A stretch of 64,000 nucleotides of DNA from Parafrankia irregularis (GTDB taxonomy: Bacteria > Actinomycetota > Actinomycetes > Frankiales > Frankiaceae), in NCBI RefSeq assembly GCF_001536285.1, contig NZ_FAOZ01000012.1, forward strand, positions 124,001 to 188,000, in the 5' to 3' direction. The notes under the pieces were generated by a model. That model saw only the letters and a program-made list of their open reading frames with translations. It searched no databases and had not been told where the DNA came from. Position 1 is the stretch's first letter. Each line of letters starts with the position of its first letter. Both the position numbers and the translations under genes were made by a program. Below are positions 26,719 through 36,270 of this stretch, one piece after another.

Positions 26719-29507
26719 CGGCGTTCGCCCTCATCATCTCGATCGTGACGGTCGGATGGGCCGGCGAGGGCCGCGATCGCGGCCTGCCCGAGCGCGAGCC
26801 CGCCATCGCCGGGTGGAACGATTCGGTGGGTCAGCACCTCGAAGCCGGCCGCGACCAGCCGGGAGCGGCAGGCCCGCACCAGGACGACGTTCGCGAACAC
26901 GCCGCCGGTCAGCCCGACCACGCCGACACCACGCAGGTCACGGGCCGCACGGGCCACCGTCACCACCGCCTCGGCGACAGCCAGGTGAAACGCCTGCGCC
27001 AGCACCGGCATCGCGACCCCGGCGCGTATCCCCTCGACCAGGCCGGAGATCAGCGGCGCGGGGTCGAGCACACCCCCGCCGGGCCTGCGGTCGAACCCGA
27101 ACGTGAGCGCAGACGCCAGCCCCTCGACGTCAGCCAGCCCCTCGACGTCTGCCAGATCGGCCGCGGCTTCCAGCTCGGTGGCGGCCTGCGCCTCGAAGGT
27201 GCTGCGCTGCCGCACACCGAGCAGCGCGGCCACCGCGTCGAACAGCCGGCCCATGCTGCTGCACGGCACGCAGGACACGCCGCGGTCCAGGATCGTCCGC
27301 AGCACCGTCAACGCGGCCGGAGGCACGGCCCGCACCGGCGGAAGATCGTCGGACCAGGGCAGCCCGGCGGCCGCGAGATGCGCGAGGGCGCAGCGGTACG
27401 GCTCGCGGGCGGCCGCGTCGCCGCCCGGCAGCGGCACCGGGCGCAGGTACGCGAACCGTTCGACGCTGGTGAGATCGGCCCCGACCAGCAGCGCCTCACC
27501 ACCCCAGATGGTCCCGTCGGACCCGAACCCGGTGCCGTCGAAAGCCATCCCGAGGACCGGTCCGGCAACCGGATCGCCGGCCCCGCCGGGAGCACCGGAC
27601 CCGCCGGGAGCACCAGGCGTACCGGGACGTCCGAGCCGGCCGTGCTCGGCGAGCAGCGCGGCGACGTGCGCGTGATGGTGCCCGACATCGTGGCTTCGGC
27701 TGGCACCGGTGGGTCGCCGGATCGCCCAGGCCCGGGTGAGATAGCCGGGATGACGGTCGGCGGCGAACGTGGCCGGCGCGACGTCGTACAGCCGCGTCAT
27801 CCGGGCGCAGGAATCCTCGAACGTGCGCAGCGCGTCGAGCCCGGCGATGTCCCCGAGGTGCTGCGAGACGATCGCGTGCCGTCCGGTGGTGAGACACACC
27901 GTGGCCTTTCCGTCGCCGCCCACCGCCAGCACGGAGCCGACGGGACGTCCGAGGTCGACCGCCTGCGGGGCGTAGCCACGGGAACGGCGCACCGGCAGCA
28001 CCCGTTCGCCGTCGAAGCGCTCGACCGAGTCGTCGCACGGCGCGACGATCGGCCGGTCATGGGCCAGGAATGCGTCCGCGAGGCCACGCAGCCGGGCGCG
28101 GGCCTCGTCGTCCGCGATGCAGATCGGCTCGCCGGAGCGGTTGCCGCTGGTCATCACCAGTGCCTGGGGTGGGTCCGCGTCCACACCGGGCACCGGGGCG
28201 AACAGAAGATGATGCAGCGGCGTGTACGCCAGGAGCAGTCCTATGAGAGGGCTACCGGGTGCCACCAGCTCCGAGACGGGCGCGGTGGTCTTCCGCCGGG
28301 CGAGGACGATCGGCGCGGCGGGCGAGGCCAGCAGCTCCCGCTCGGCCGCGGACAGGTCGGCGAGCCTGGCAGCGCTCGCCAGGTCCGCCACCATGACCGC
28401 CAGCGGCTTGTCCGGACGTCCCTTACGTGCGCGCAGCAGCGCGACGGCGTCGCTGGCACCTGCGTCGCAGGCGAGGTGATAGCCGCCGACGCCCTTGACC
28501 GCCACGATCTCACCCGCCACCAGCGCTCGCTGCGCCGCCGCGAGCGCGACATCCGCGACGTCCGACAGCCTCCGCGCGGACGCGGCCTCGGGGCCGCAGG
28601 CTCGGTCGCCTTCGCCGTCGCGCTCGCCGTCACCGCCGCGCTCGCCGTCGCGCTCGCCGTCGCGGTCGCCGCCCCGCTCGCCGTCGCGGTCGCCGTCGGC
28701 CTGGCTTGTGCCCGGGTCGGTGGCTCGTTCGAACCACAGCGTCGGCCCGCAGGACGGGCAGCAGATGGGTTCGGCGTGGAAGCGCCGGTCCGCCGGGTCG
28801 CCGTACTCGCGCGCGCACTCTGGACACATCGGGAACCGGGCCATCGTGGTCGACGCGCGGTCATACGGCAGGCTCTCGATGATCGTGAAGCGGGGACCGC
28901 AGTTCGTGCAGGTGATGAACGGGTGCCGGTGGCGGCGGTCCGCGGGGTCGGCCAGCTCGCGCAGGCAGTCGTCACACACGGCCGTGTCCGGCGGGACCAT
29001 GGTGCGCGGGCCGGGTGCCGGTGCGCTGGCGAGAATGCGGAAGCCCGCGGCCGCGACCGCCCCGGCAGCGCGCGCACCGCCCAGGTTCGCGCCGCCCGCG
29101 GCCGCACCGTTCGCGCCCGCACCGTTCGCGTCCGCATGGTTCGCGCCCGCGCCGTTCGCGTTCAGGGCCGCGTCCGTGTTCCCGGCGCGCGCGATCTCGG
29201 TGACGGTGATCCGCTGCACCCGCGCAAGCGGTGGGGGCGGGGCGATGAGCCGCCGCCGGAACTCGGCGACGGCGCGGGCCGCCCCCTCCACCTCGACGAC
29301 GACCGCACCCGCGTCGTTGCGGACGAAGCCCGCCAGCCCCAGTCCAACCGCGAGCCGGTAGACATGGGGCCGGAACCCGACTCCCTGCACGACACCTTCG
29401 GCGGTCACCCGCCACCGAACCCGGCCCGCGCTGCCGCCGGGCTGCGCCGCCCCGCCGTCCGCGAACGTTGTCGTCGCGCCGTCGTCGGGCGAGGGGTGAG
29501 ACGTCAA
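26715..29507 (-). CDS. hypF: HypF, carbamoyltransferase for hydrogenase maturation
   Basis: HypF makes carbamoyl-adenylate from carbamoyl phosphate and ATP and passes the carbamoyl group to HypE. Domains in order: acylphosphatase ([18 protein letters not shown], about residues 38-55), two zinc fingers (CDDC...CTNC and CPEC...CPSC, about 180-260), a YrdC/Sua5-like domain ([13 protein letters not shown]) and the C-terminal Kae1-like domain with [28 protein letters not shown] and [12 protein letters not shown]. At 930 residues it is well above the usual 750 or so because of two low-complexity inserts: Asn/Gly/Ala-rich before the zinc fingers and a (DGERGGDR)-like stretch after them. The ATG overlaps the upstream TPR gene by 4 nt. 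Confidence 0.96.
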   Translation of the reverse strand: MTSHPSPDDGATTTFADGGAAQPGGSAGRVRWRVTAEGVVQGVGFRPHVYRLAVGLGLAGFVRNDAGAVVVEVEGAARAVAEFRRRLIAPPPPLARVQRITVTEIARAGNTDAALNANGAGANHADANGAGANGAAAGGANLGGARAAGAVAAAGFRILASAPAPGPRTMVPPDTAVCDDCLRELADPADRRHRHPFITCTNCGPRFTIIESLPYDRASTTMARFPMCPECAREYGDPADRRFHAEPICCPSCGPTLWFERATDPGTSQADGDRDGERGGDRDGERDGERGGDGERDGEGDRACGPEAASARRLSDVADVALAAAQRALVAGEIVAVKGVGGYHLACDAGASDAVALLRARKGRPDKPLAVMVADLASAARLADLSAAERELLASPAAPIVLARRKTTAPVSELVAPGSPLIGLLLAYTPLHHLLFAPVPGVDADPPQALVMTSGNRSGEPICIADDEARARLRGLADAFLAHDRPIVAPCDDSVERFDGERVLPVRRSRGYAPQAVDLGRPVGSVLAVGGDGKATVCLTTGRHAIVSQHLGDIAGLDALRTFEDSCARMTRLYDVAPATFAADRHPGYLTRAWAIRRPTGASRSHDVGHHHAHVAALLAEHGRLGRPGTPGAPGGSGAPGGAGDPVAGPVLGMAFDGTGFGSDGTIWGGEALLVGADLTSVERFAYLRPVPLPGGDAAAREPYRCALAHLAAAGLPWSDDLPPVRAVPPAALTVLRTILDRGVSCVPCSSMGRLFDAVAALLGVRQRSTFEAQAATELEAAADLADVEGLADVEGLASALTFGFDRRPGGGVLDPAPLISGLVEGIRAGVAMPVLAQAFHLAVAEAVVTVARAARDLRGVGVVGLTGGVFANVVLVRACRSRLVAAGFEVLTHRIVPPGDGGLALGQAAIAALAGPSDRHDRDDEGERR

Positions 29508-30880
29508 GATCCGGCTGTCGAGCTGATCAGCGCGCGGTGGCGGGCGATCTCGTCCAGCAGGTGGCGGACCGTGGCCGCGGACTCGTCGTCACCGCTGTTC
29601 TCAAAGATCGTGCGGGCCTCGTGGAGCAACGCCGTGGCCTGCGGGAACGCGCCCAGGCGAGCGAGCGCGTTGCCCTGGCTGGTGAGCACCCGGGCATAGG
29701 CGGGCGGGTCGGCGAGGCCCACCTTGTTGGCGATGACCTCCTGGTAGCGGCCGACCGCCTCGACGAGATTGTCCCGCCGGTGCGAGGACGGGGCATGCAC
29801 CAGCGCGTTCGCCAGGTTGAGCTGGGTGCTGGCCCACTGCTGGGGATGGGTCTTGCGCGTGTACACGGTGAGGGCGGTCCGCAGGCCCTGCATCGCCACC
29901 CCGATGCGAAGCTGGTCGGAGGCCGAGTTCATCGGCATCGCCAGGTAGGCGGCAGCGAGGCTGACCTGGGCCGAGGCGAACAGCTCCGGCGCGGTGTCGA
30001 TGGTGATCAGCCGCAGCGCGGCGAGGTAGTGCTCGGCGGCGGTACGCAGACCGGCCAGATCCTCGCCCGCCTGGTCCTCGCCGGTCTGGCCGGCGCCGGC
30101 CAGCTCATGGTGGACGGAGCCCAGCGTCAGGTGCAGCTCGGCCCGGACGGCGACCAGGTCAGTGGGCTCCAGTGTGTTGAGCGCGGCCGTCAGGTCGGCG
30201 ATGACCTCGCTGGTGGGCCCCTCGACGTCGCGGCGCAGCCCGGCGGTGGTCGCCATCAGCTGGGCGGCGAGCCCGGGGGCCGCCTTGTGTGCCGCCGCGA
30301 TCGCGCGGCCGAGCATCCGGGCCGCGTCACCGATCCGGCCGGCTGCTGTCGCGTGCGCGGCGTGCGCGGACCACACCAGCGCGGCGATCTCCTCGGACTC
30401 GCCGGTGAGAATCGGTGGCACGGACCGCTGGCCGCCGGCGAAGCGGACGACATCCACCAGGATGCCCAGCTCGTCACCGAGCGCCGTGCGCAGCGAGAGC
30501 GGGTCTTCCGCCGCGGTGGCCGCCTCCGTCTCCGCCCCTGCCGGCGCCGCGGAACCGGCAGGGCTCAGAACGAACCGGTTGTAGCGGGTGACCGGGTCGT
30601 CGCCGGTCAGCAGCGCGACGGCGCCGGCGAGGTCCCCCTGGTAGGCGAGCTCGATCGCCGCGAGCTGCGGCGGCCACGCCGTCGGCAGCATCCCAGCCGC
30701 CAGGGACCGCCGAACGGCGGCCGTCTCGTCCCCGCCGGGGATGAGCAGGAAGCCCGCGGGCAGCGGAAACACACCGACGGGCTGCGGACGCGCGCACCGC
30801 ACGGCGGCACCGTAGCCGGCGGCCTGTGCAGCCTCGGTGGGCTCGCTGGGCTCGGTGTGGGCAGGGAGATCTGTGGCCAT
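29504..30880 (-). CDS. TPR-repeat protein heading the hyp operon
   Basis: A 458-residue soluble protein made of helix pairs with tetratricopeptide character, for example [36 protein letters not shown] and [20 protein letters not shown]. No catalytic motif is visible. The ATG at 30880 has GGGTGA upstream; its TGA overlaps the hypF ATG by 4 nt, so it is the first gene of TPR-hypF-hypD-hypE. TPR proteins of unknown role also occur in operons of actinobacterial high-affinity [NiFe]-hydrogenases, so a role as assembly or docking factor for the hydrogenase is reasonable but unproven. The TPR scaffold may substitute for a partner-binding protein missing here. Confidence 0.75.
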   Translation of the reverse strand: MATDLPAHTEPSEPTEAAQAAGYGAAVRCARPQPVGVFPLPAGFLLIPGGDETAAVRRSLAAGMLPTAWPPQLAAIELAYQGDLAGAVALLTGDDPVTRYNRFVLSPAGSAAPAGAETEAATAAEDPLSLRTALGDELGILVDVVRFAGGQRSVPPILTGESEEIAALVWSAHAAHATAAGRIGDAARMLGRAIAAAHKAAPGLAAQLMATTAGLRRDVEGPTSEVIADLTAALNTLEPTDLVAVRAELHLTLGSVHHELAGAGQTGEDQAGEDLAGLRTAAEHYLAALRLITIDTAPELFASAQVSLAAAYLAMPMNSASDQLRIGVAMQGLRTALTVYTRKTHPQQWASTQLNLANALVHAPSSHRRDNLVEAVGRYQEVIANKVGLADPPAYARVLTSQGNALARLGAFPQATALLHEARTIFENSGDDESAATVRHLLDEIARHRALISSTAGS

Positions 30881-31202
30881 CTGTGTCACCCGTCGTGATG
30901 CAGTCGTGTGCCCCGTCCGGGTCACCGGCGGGAGAGGTCGCGTGGTCGCCGCGCGCGCGTCCCGCCCAGAAGCCACAGCTCGGATGACATCGGTCCCCTT
31001 CGTCAGGTGAGCGTTTCCGGGCCGGTCGGCGACGTCCCGCGTGGCACCGCGCCCTCGTGCTCGGCGGGCTCGCCGTGGACGCCTTCGGCAGCCAAACGCT
31101 ATGTGCCGCCGGCCACTACGCCGATCGGCAGTGGACGGACACTGCCACCTAGGCGCCAACCGGTCCGCCGCGGACGCGATCCGACCCCACCGCGGAGCCG
31201 GC
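30881..31202. other. Intergenic region with the presumed hyp operon promoter
   Basis: A 322-bp stretch without a supportable gene between the TPR gene and the glutamine amidotransferase end. It must hold the promoter for the TPR-hypFDE operon; no clear -10/-35 or inverted repeat stood out. Confidence 0.4.
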
Positions 31203-32033
31203 TCACGCCGGCAGCCGGGGGCGGAAGGGGCATTCGTGCGGTGTGCCGTTGACGACGAGTGCCGTCGACGGCGGTACCTCCTGCCACACCCCGGGTAGCT
31301 CGTCCAGGGGTTCCGACAGGATGGCGCGCGCGTTGTGCGGCACCCGGCTCAGGCGGCCGTCCTCGGGGTAGAGCATCCGGAGCGCGTCGACGTCCTCGTT
31401 CATGTAGAGGGTGTTGGCGACCGGCCCGCTCGCATACCTGACCGCGAACATCCTCTGGCCGTCGGTCAGCCCGACCGTCATCTGCAGCGGTTCGGCGATG
31501 CCCGCCGCAGCACCGACGCTCTCGACGAAACCGGCCATCCTCTCCAGCCCGCCCAGGGGATCACCCTCGAGCCCGAACGTGAGCGCGAGGTGGAACATCA
31601 CCTCCGAGTCGGTCGAGCCCTTGATGTTGGCGAACAGGTCCGCCCGGACCGCCATCAGCAGCTCGCGCCGGAGAGAATCGAAGCCCTCGATATGGCCATT
31701 GTGCACGAACAGCCATCGCCGGTAGCGAAACGGATGGGAGTTCGTCTTCTGGGCAGGTGTTCCAGTGCTCGCTCGAACGTGCGCGAGAAACATTGGCGAG
31801 CAGATCTCGTCGGCGAGTTCCCGAAGATTCTCGTCCCCCCAGGCAGGCGAATCGCTACGGAATACGGCCGGACACTCGCGCCTCCCATACCAGCCGATAC
31901 CCGTCCCGTCGCCGTTCGGTTCGTACAGGCCCGCTCCATGCCTGATGCTCTGGGCTATCAGCGAACGTTTCGGCTCATAGAGCAGGACACGTGGGGAGAT
32001 CGGCGCACCGGAGTACCCCAGCCATCGGCACAT
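31203..32033 (-). CDS. Class II glutamine amidotransferase (YafJ-like)
   Basis: A 276-residue Ntn-type amidotransferase. It starts MCRWLGYSG, so Met removal would expose Cys as the N-terminal nucleophile. Other class II glutaminase features are the HVRASTG segment, the SHPFRYRRWLFVHNGHIEGF motif with Asn-Gly of the oxyanion site, and STDSEVMFHLAL. Glutamine is hydrolysed to glutamate and ammonia; stand-alone members of this type include the EgtC-like gamma-glutamyl hydrolases. No ergothioneine genes are nearby, so that role is not supported. The ATG at 32033 has GAGGAGGGTG just upstream. Confidence 0.9.
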   Translation of the reverse strand: MCRWLGYSGAPISPRVLLYEPKRSLIAQSIRHGAGLYEPNGDGTGIGWYGRRECPAVFRSDSPAWGDENLRELADEICSPMFLAHVRASTGTPAQKTNSHPFRYRRWLFVHNGHIEGFDSLRRELLMAVRADLFANIKGSTDSEVMFHLALTFGLEGDPLGGLERMAGFVESVGAAAGIAEPLQMTVGLTDGQRMFAVRYASGPVANTLYMNEDVDALRMLYPEDGRLSRVPHNARAILSEPLDELPGVWQEVPPSTALVVNGTPHECPFRPRLPA

Positions 32034-32240
32034 ATCACCCTCCTCAGGCCACCGAGACGAAGGTGCCCAGGTGCCACCTCGGCAACCACCGACCCAACAC
32101 AGCCGGGCGAACGCCCAGCCAAGGGCCTGCTCGTCATTTTTCGGCTATCGGGCTGTTGAATCTTCGGGTTGGCGGGGTATCTACCGGCCCAGGCCCTTCA
32201 CCCCGCGGTGACGGTCCGCGAGCCGGAGGAGGAACCACCC

Positions 32241-32627
32241 ATGGAATATCCACTTCTCAACGTCTTCTGGACGATGCTCTGGTTCTTCGCCTTCGCACTG
32301 TGGATCTGTGTCCTCGTTTTCGTGATCGCGGATGTCTTCCGCCGGCGCGACCTGTCCGGCTGGGGTAAGGCCGGCTGGCTCGCCGCCGTGATCCTCCTGC
32401 CGTTGCTGGGTGTCTTCACCTACACGATCATCTACGGCCAGGAGATGGGCGAGCGCACGTACCAGGAGGCTCAGCGGCGCGAATCCCTGCAGCAGGGGTT
32501 CAGCCCCTCCGCGGTGCGGGCCACCCAGGGGACCGCGGACGAGCTCGCGAAGCTGGCCGATCTCCGCCGCCAGGGCGACATCAGCGAGGCGGAGTTCGAG
32601 CAGGGGAAGCGGCAGATCCTGGCCTGA
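32241..32627 (+). CDS. Small membrane protein with PLDc_N-like helices and SHOCT domain
   Basis: A 128-residue protein. Two membrane helices (FWTMLWFFAFALWICVLVFV and GWLAAVILLPLLGVFTYTII) are joined by a short basic turn, as in the PLDc_N module. The C terminus (DELAKLADLRRQGDISEAEF, then KRQIL) is a SHOCT domain, a short oligomerisation motif. The ATG at 32241 has GGAGGAGG upstream. Such proteins are common in actinobacteria next to stress or transport genes; the function is unknown. The broken PPK2 gene follows 75 bp downstream. Confidence 0.85.
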   Translation: MEYPLLNVFWTMLWFFAFALWICVLVFVIADVFRRRDLSGWGKAGWLAAVILLPLLGVFTYTIIYGQEMGERTYQEAQRRESLQQGFSPSAVRATQGTADELAKLADLRRQGDISEAEFEQGKRQILA

Positions 32628-32702
32628 TCTGCCGCCGGCCGCGGCTGGCACCGCGTACCCCACCGACGGATGCCCTGGTCTGGGACAGGAGACGGACCGC
32701 TG

Positions 32703-33773
32703 ATGGCGGATGCGAGAGCCGAGCGAATCAGGAATTTCATCAAACCGCTGCGTGTCGAACCGGGAACCACGGTGACCCTGCCCTCGGACTTCGATCCGCG
32801 GTACAAAGCACACCTTCTGAAGAAGAAGGATGGCGTAGCGATGCTACGCACCGGGATCGAGCTGCTGGCCGACTACCAACGGCGCCTGGCCGCACAGGAC
32901 ACCTACGGGGTGCTCGTCTGCCTCCAGGCGCTGGATGCGGGCGGAAAGGACGGCATAATTCGGCATGTGATGAGCGGGGTCAATCCGCAGGGCGTGCAGG
33001 TGAGCAGCTTCAAGGTGCCGTCGGCGGAGGAGCTCGACCATGACTATCTGTGGCGCTACGCCTGCCGGTTGCCAGCCCGCGGGAACATCGGAATATTCAA
33101 TCGTTCACACTACGAGGAGGTCCTCGTAGTCCGTGTACATCCGGAAAACCTCGATCGGCAGAAGCTCCCGGCCGAGGCGAAGAGAAAAGGCGTCTGGAAC
33201 TGACGGTATCACGAGATCAACGAATGGGAGCGCCACCTGACCGACAACGGCTTCCGACTGGTCAAGCTGTTCCTCAACATCTCCCGGGAGGAGCAACGGG
33301 CCCGGTTCCTCAAACGGATCGACGTGCCGGAGCACAACTGGAAGTTCTCGGCTGCCGACGTGCGCGAGCGCGAGCACTGGGACGAGTACCAGCACGCGTT
33401 CTCGAAGATGCTGTCGGCCACCAGCACACGGTGGGCACCCTGGTATGTCATACCTGCCGACCGGAAGTGGTTCGCCCGGATCTGCGCCGGTGCGGTTCTC
33501 GCGCACACCCTGATCGACATCGACCCGCGGTATCCCACGGTGAGCGCCGAGGAGCGACGCGCACTGGGAGCGGTGGCACGGCGGCTTGAGAGCGAGGCCC
33601 CCGAGGGCGCCCCGGCCGACCCGTACGCCATGTCGGTCGCCAGCGCCGAGACCGGCCACGGAAAGCTGAAGAAGGCGCAGAAAGGCAAAAGGGTCGGGAA
33701 GACCGAGAAGGCGGGAACGCGGCGCCGATTTCGATCGGAGACGGAACGGCATGAGCGTGCACAGCGAGGTTGA
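32703..33773 (+). pseudogene. Polyphosphate kinase 2 (PPK2) family, broken by an in-frame TGA
   Basis: PPK2 enzymes transfer phosphate between polyphosphate and nucleotides. From the ATG at 32703 the frame encodes the family N terminus, a Walker A LQALDAGGKDGIIRHV (about residues 79-94) and GIFNRSHYEEVLVVRVHPE, then meets TGA at 33201-33203 (codon 167). Directly after it the same frame goes on with RYHEINEWERHLTDNGFRLV, KLFLNISREEQRARFLKRID and WAPWYVIPADRKWF, the canonical PPK2 lid and C-terminal region. No base is gained or lost, so this is a single nonsense change, possibly from CGA or TGG. The 166-residue product would lack the lid. The reading frame runs 23 bp into the ATPase gene and ends in an Arg/Lys-rich tail. 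Confidence 0.85.
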
Positions 33774-36270
33774 TCGGAGCGCGGTCGGCACCGACAGCTG
33801 GTTCGCGCGCTCGACCGAGGAGGTCGCGACCGCCTTCCGGGTCGATCCGGCCGTTGGGCTGGCGGACGCACAGGTGGCCGAACTGCTGGCCACCGATGGC
33901 CCGAACGTGCTTCCGGAGGAGAAGCCCACGCCGGACTGGCGTCGTTTCCTGAGTCAGTACCGCAGCTACATGCAGCTGATTCTCATCGGCGCGGCCGCCG
34001 TTTCCGTCGGGGTTGCCGAGTGGAGCACCGCGGTGCTGCTCGCGCTGCTCACCGTCCTGAACGCCGTGGTGGGCCTGCGCCAGGAGGGCAAGGCCGAGAG
34101 CGCCATGAACGCGCTGCGGTCGATGCTGAAGGCGACGGCCCGCGTGCGGCGGGCCGGGTCCGAGGCCGAGATTCCGGCCGACCAGGTGGTGGTGGGCGAT
34201 GTCGTGATCCTCGCGGCGGGTGACGAGGTACCGGCCGACGGGCGCGTTGTCGCAGCGAGCGCCCTGCAGATCGACGAGTCTGCGCTGACCGGGGAGAGCA
34301 CCCCCGCCGCCAAGGACGCGGTCGTCCTGCGGGCCGGCCCGCTCGGCCCCGGCGAGATCCTCTCCCTCGGCGGCGTCGATCTCGCCAGGCGCAGCGCCAT
34401 CGTCAAGGATCTCCCGTCGGTCGAGACCCTGGGATTCGTCTCTGCGATCAACTCGGACAAGACCGGGACTCTGACCATGAACCAGATGACCGTGGTCGAG
34501 GTCGTGGAACCGACCGCCCGGTACACGGTCTCCGGTGCCGGCCGCGCTCTGCAGGGGCAGGTCCGGCACGCCGCCGGCGGATCCGCCGCCGTCGAGGAGG
34601 CGATCCTGCCCTATCTGGTCGCGAACGACGCGGCGCTGATGAACGGGGAGCCCGTCGGCGATCCCACCGAGTGCGCCCTGCTGGTGCTCGGTCACAAGGC
34701 CGGGCTCGATGTGGACATCACCCGCGAGCGGCTGCCCCGGCTCGCCACGCTGCCGTTCGACCCGGACTACAAGCTGATGGCGACGTTCCATTCGGCCGTC
34801 GACACCGCGGGGCGGTCCGTCGTCCGGTGTTTCGTGAAGGGTGCGGCGCCCGCGGTTCTGTCCCGGGTTGCGACGGCGCGGTCCGGCGGCGCAACGGTCT
34901 CCTGGGACGCCCACCTGCGCGAATGGGCCGAGGCTCACCTCGAGCGTATGGGAGGCGAGGGGAAGCGGGTGATGGCCGCCGCCACCCTGGATCTCGATCC
35001 GGCCGGCTTCCGGGCCGACGGCGACCTGCTCGCCTACGTCACGGGTCTTCACCTGACGAGCCTGGTCGGGATGGTCGACCCGCCGCGGCCGGAATCCGCG
35101 GAGGCGATCGCCGGTGCGCGCGACGCCCACATCCGGGTCCGGATGGTCACCGGCGACGACGTTGTCACCGGAGCCGCCATCGCCGCGCAGGTCGGTATCG
35201 ACGGTGCGGCCATTCTCGGCGCGGACTTCGCCGCGCTCCCGGAATCCGAGCGCCTGGCCGTCATCGACGACATCGGTGTCGTCGGACGGGTCGCCCCCGA
35301 GCACAAGGTGCTGCTCGCCGACACGTTGAAGAAGCGTGGTGACGTGGTGGCGATGACCGGAGACGGAGTCAACGACGCACCGGCCATCAAGGCCGCCGAC
35401 ATCGGGATCGCGATGGGTACCGGTACGGACGTCGCGAAGAACGCGAGCCGGATGATCCTGTCCGACGACAACTTCGCCACGATCGTGTCCGCGGTCGAGC
35501 GTGGCCGCAAGATCTACGACAACCTCGCCAAGTACATCCGCTTCGTTCTGATCCTCCTGGTCGTCTTCGTTCTGACCTTCCTGGGTGCCACTCTGTTCGA
35601 TATCGCCGCCGGCGAACCGTTCACCCCCGCCCAGGTGTTGTGGATCCACTTCCTCGTCAACGCGCCGTTCGGCTTCGCTCTCGGCTTCGACCGGGCAAGC
35701 CAGGGGCTCATGGGCAGGAGGCCACGCCCACGCGGTGAGTCACTGCTGACCACCAGGCTGATCGTCATGGTCGGCCTGGTCGGGCTGGTCATGACGGTCG
35801 GCCTGCTGGCGATGATCAAGATCGGCGAGACGCGTTTCGGGAGCGACTCGGTCGGAAACTCGATCGCCTTCACCTCGTTCGCGCTGTGCCTGATCGTCGG
35901 GGCGCTCGAATGCCGCGACGAGTCCGGCACCATCCTGACGACAGCCACATTCGACAGCAAACATATGAACTGGACAGTGCTGGGAGAGTTCGTGCTCGCG
36001 GTGTTCGTCACCCAGCTGGACGCCTTCCGAAGGCTGCTCGGCACCACCCAGCTCAGCCTCGACGAGTTCGCCTGGGCGCTTGTCCCCGCGATCGCACTCC
36101 TGATCCTGTGGGAGCTCGGGAAATGGGCGGTCAGGCGTTTCCTCGGTGCAGCCTCCGCAGCACGAACGCGAGATGCAGGCGCAGGCGGCCGTTCGGGTCG
36201 TGGACGGACCAGCCGAGAACCTGCTCCGCCTGGTGGAGACGTTCCTGCAAGGTCGAATGGTGCACGGTGA
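33751..36270 (+). CDS. P-type cation ATPase lacking the M3-M4 region, probably non-functional
   Basis: Related to P2/P3-type cation pumps. Present: N-terminal cation-ATPase segment, M1-M2 (about residues 73-105), TGES (about 180-183), phosphorylation site SDKTGTLT (Asp about 236), KGAAP of the N domain, TGDGVNDAP hinge, and M5-M10. TGES and DKTG are only about 55 residues apart, against roughly 165 in normal pumps; the second half of the A domain and helices M3-M4 with the PEGLP-type ion site are missing, and the junction is in frame. The C terminus runs about 45 residues past the usual end into a basic low-complexity tail antisense to the PucR gene. The start at 33751 has GGAG upstream. 839 residues. 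Confidence 0.8.
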   Translation: MSVHSEVDRSAVGTDSWFARSTEEVATAFRVDPAVGLADAQVAELLATDGPNVLPEEKPTPDWRRFLSQYRSYMQLILIGAAAVSVGVAEWSTAVLLALLTVLNAVVGLRQEGKAESAMNALRSMLKATARVRRAGSEAEIPADQVVVGDVVILAAGDEVPADGRVVAASALQIDESALTGESTPAAKDAVVLRAGPLGPGEILSLGGVDLARRSAIVKDLPSVETLGFVSAINSDKTGTLTMNQMTVVEVVEPTARYTVSGAGRALQGQVRHAAGGSAAVEEAILPYLVANDAALMNGEPVGDPTECALLVLGHKAGLDVDITRERLPRLATLPFDPDYKLMATFHSAVDTAGRSVVRCFVKGAAPAVLSRVATARSGGATVSWDAHLREWAEAHLERMGGEGKRVMAAATLDLDPAGFRADGDLLAYVTGLHLTSLVGMVDPPRPESAEAIAGARDAHIRVRMVTGDDVVTGAAIAAQVGIDGAAILGADFAALPESERLAVIDDIGVVGRVAPEHKVLLADTLKKRGDVVAMTGDGVNDAPAIKAADIGIAMGTGTDVAKNASRMILSDDNFATIVSAVERGRKIYDNLAKYIRFVLILLVVFVLTFLGATLFDIAAGEPFTPAQVLWIHFLVNAPFGFALGFDRASQGLMGRRPRPRGESLLTTRLIVMVGLVGLVMTVGLLAMIKIGETRFGSDSVGNSIAFTSFALCLIVGALECRDESGTILTTATFDSKHMNWTVLGEFVLAVFVTQLDAFRRLLGTTQLSLDEFAWALVPAIALLILWELGKWAVRRFLGAASAARTRDAGAGGRSGRGRTSREPAPPGGDVPARSNGAR

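Noticed and set aside
26745-29699. 984-codon open frame opposite hypF
   Set aside because: Shadow of hypF; low-complexity composition and no recognisable motif.
31203-32033. Assignment of the class II amidotransferase as EgtC
   Set aside because: No ergothioneine genes adjoin it; sequence alone supports only the general family.
33201-33203. Selenocysteine recoding of the TGA in PPK2
   Set aside because: PPK2 has no Cys/Sec site there, no SECIS-like hairpin is evident, and the flanking residues match ordinary family positions.
32703-33773. Frameshift as the cause of the PPK2 break
   Set aside because: Both halves are in the same frame relative to 32703, so only a nonsense codon separates them.
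33448-35649. 733-codon frame opposite the ATPase
   Set aside because: Composition typical of antisense frames, and the ATPase motifs are all on the plus strand.
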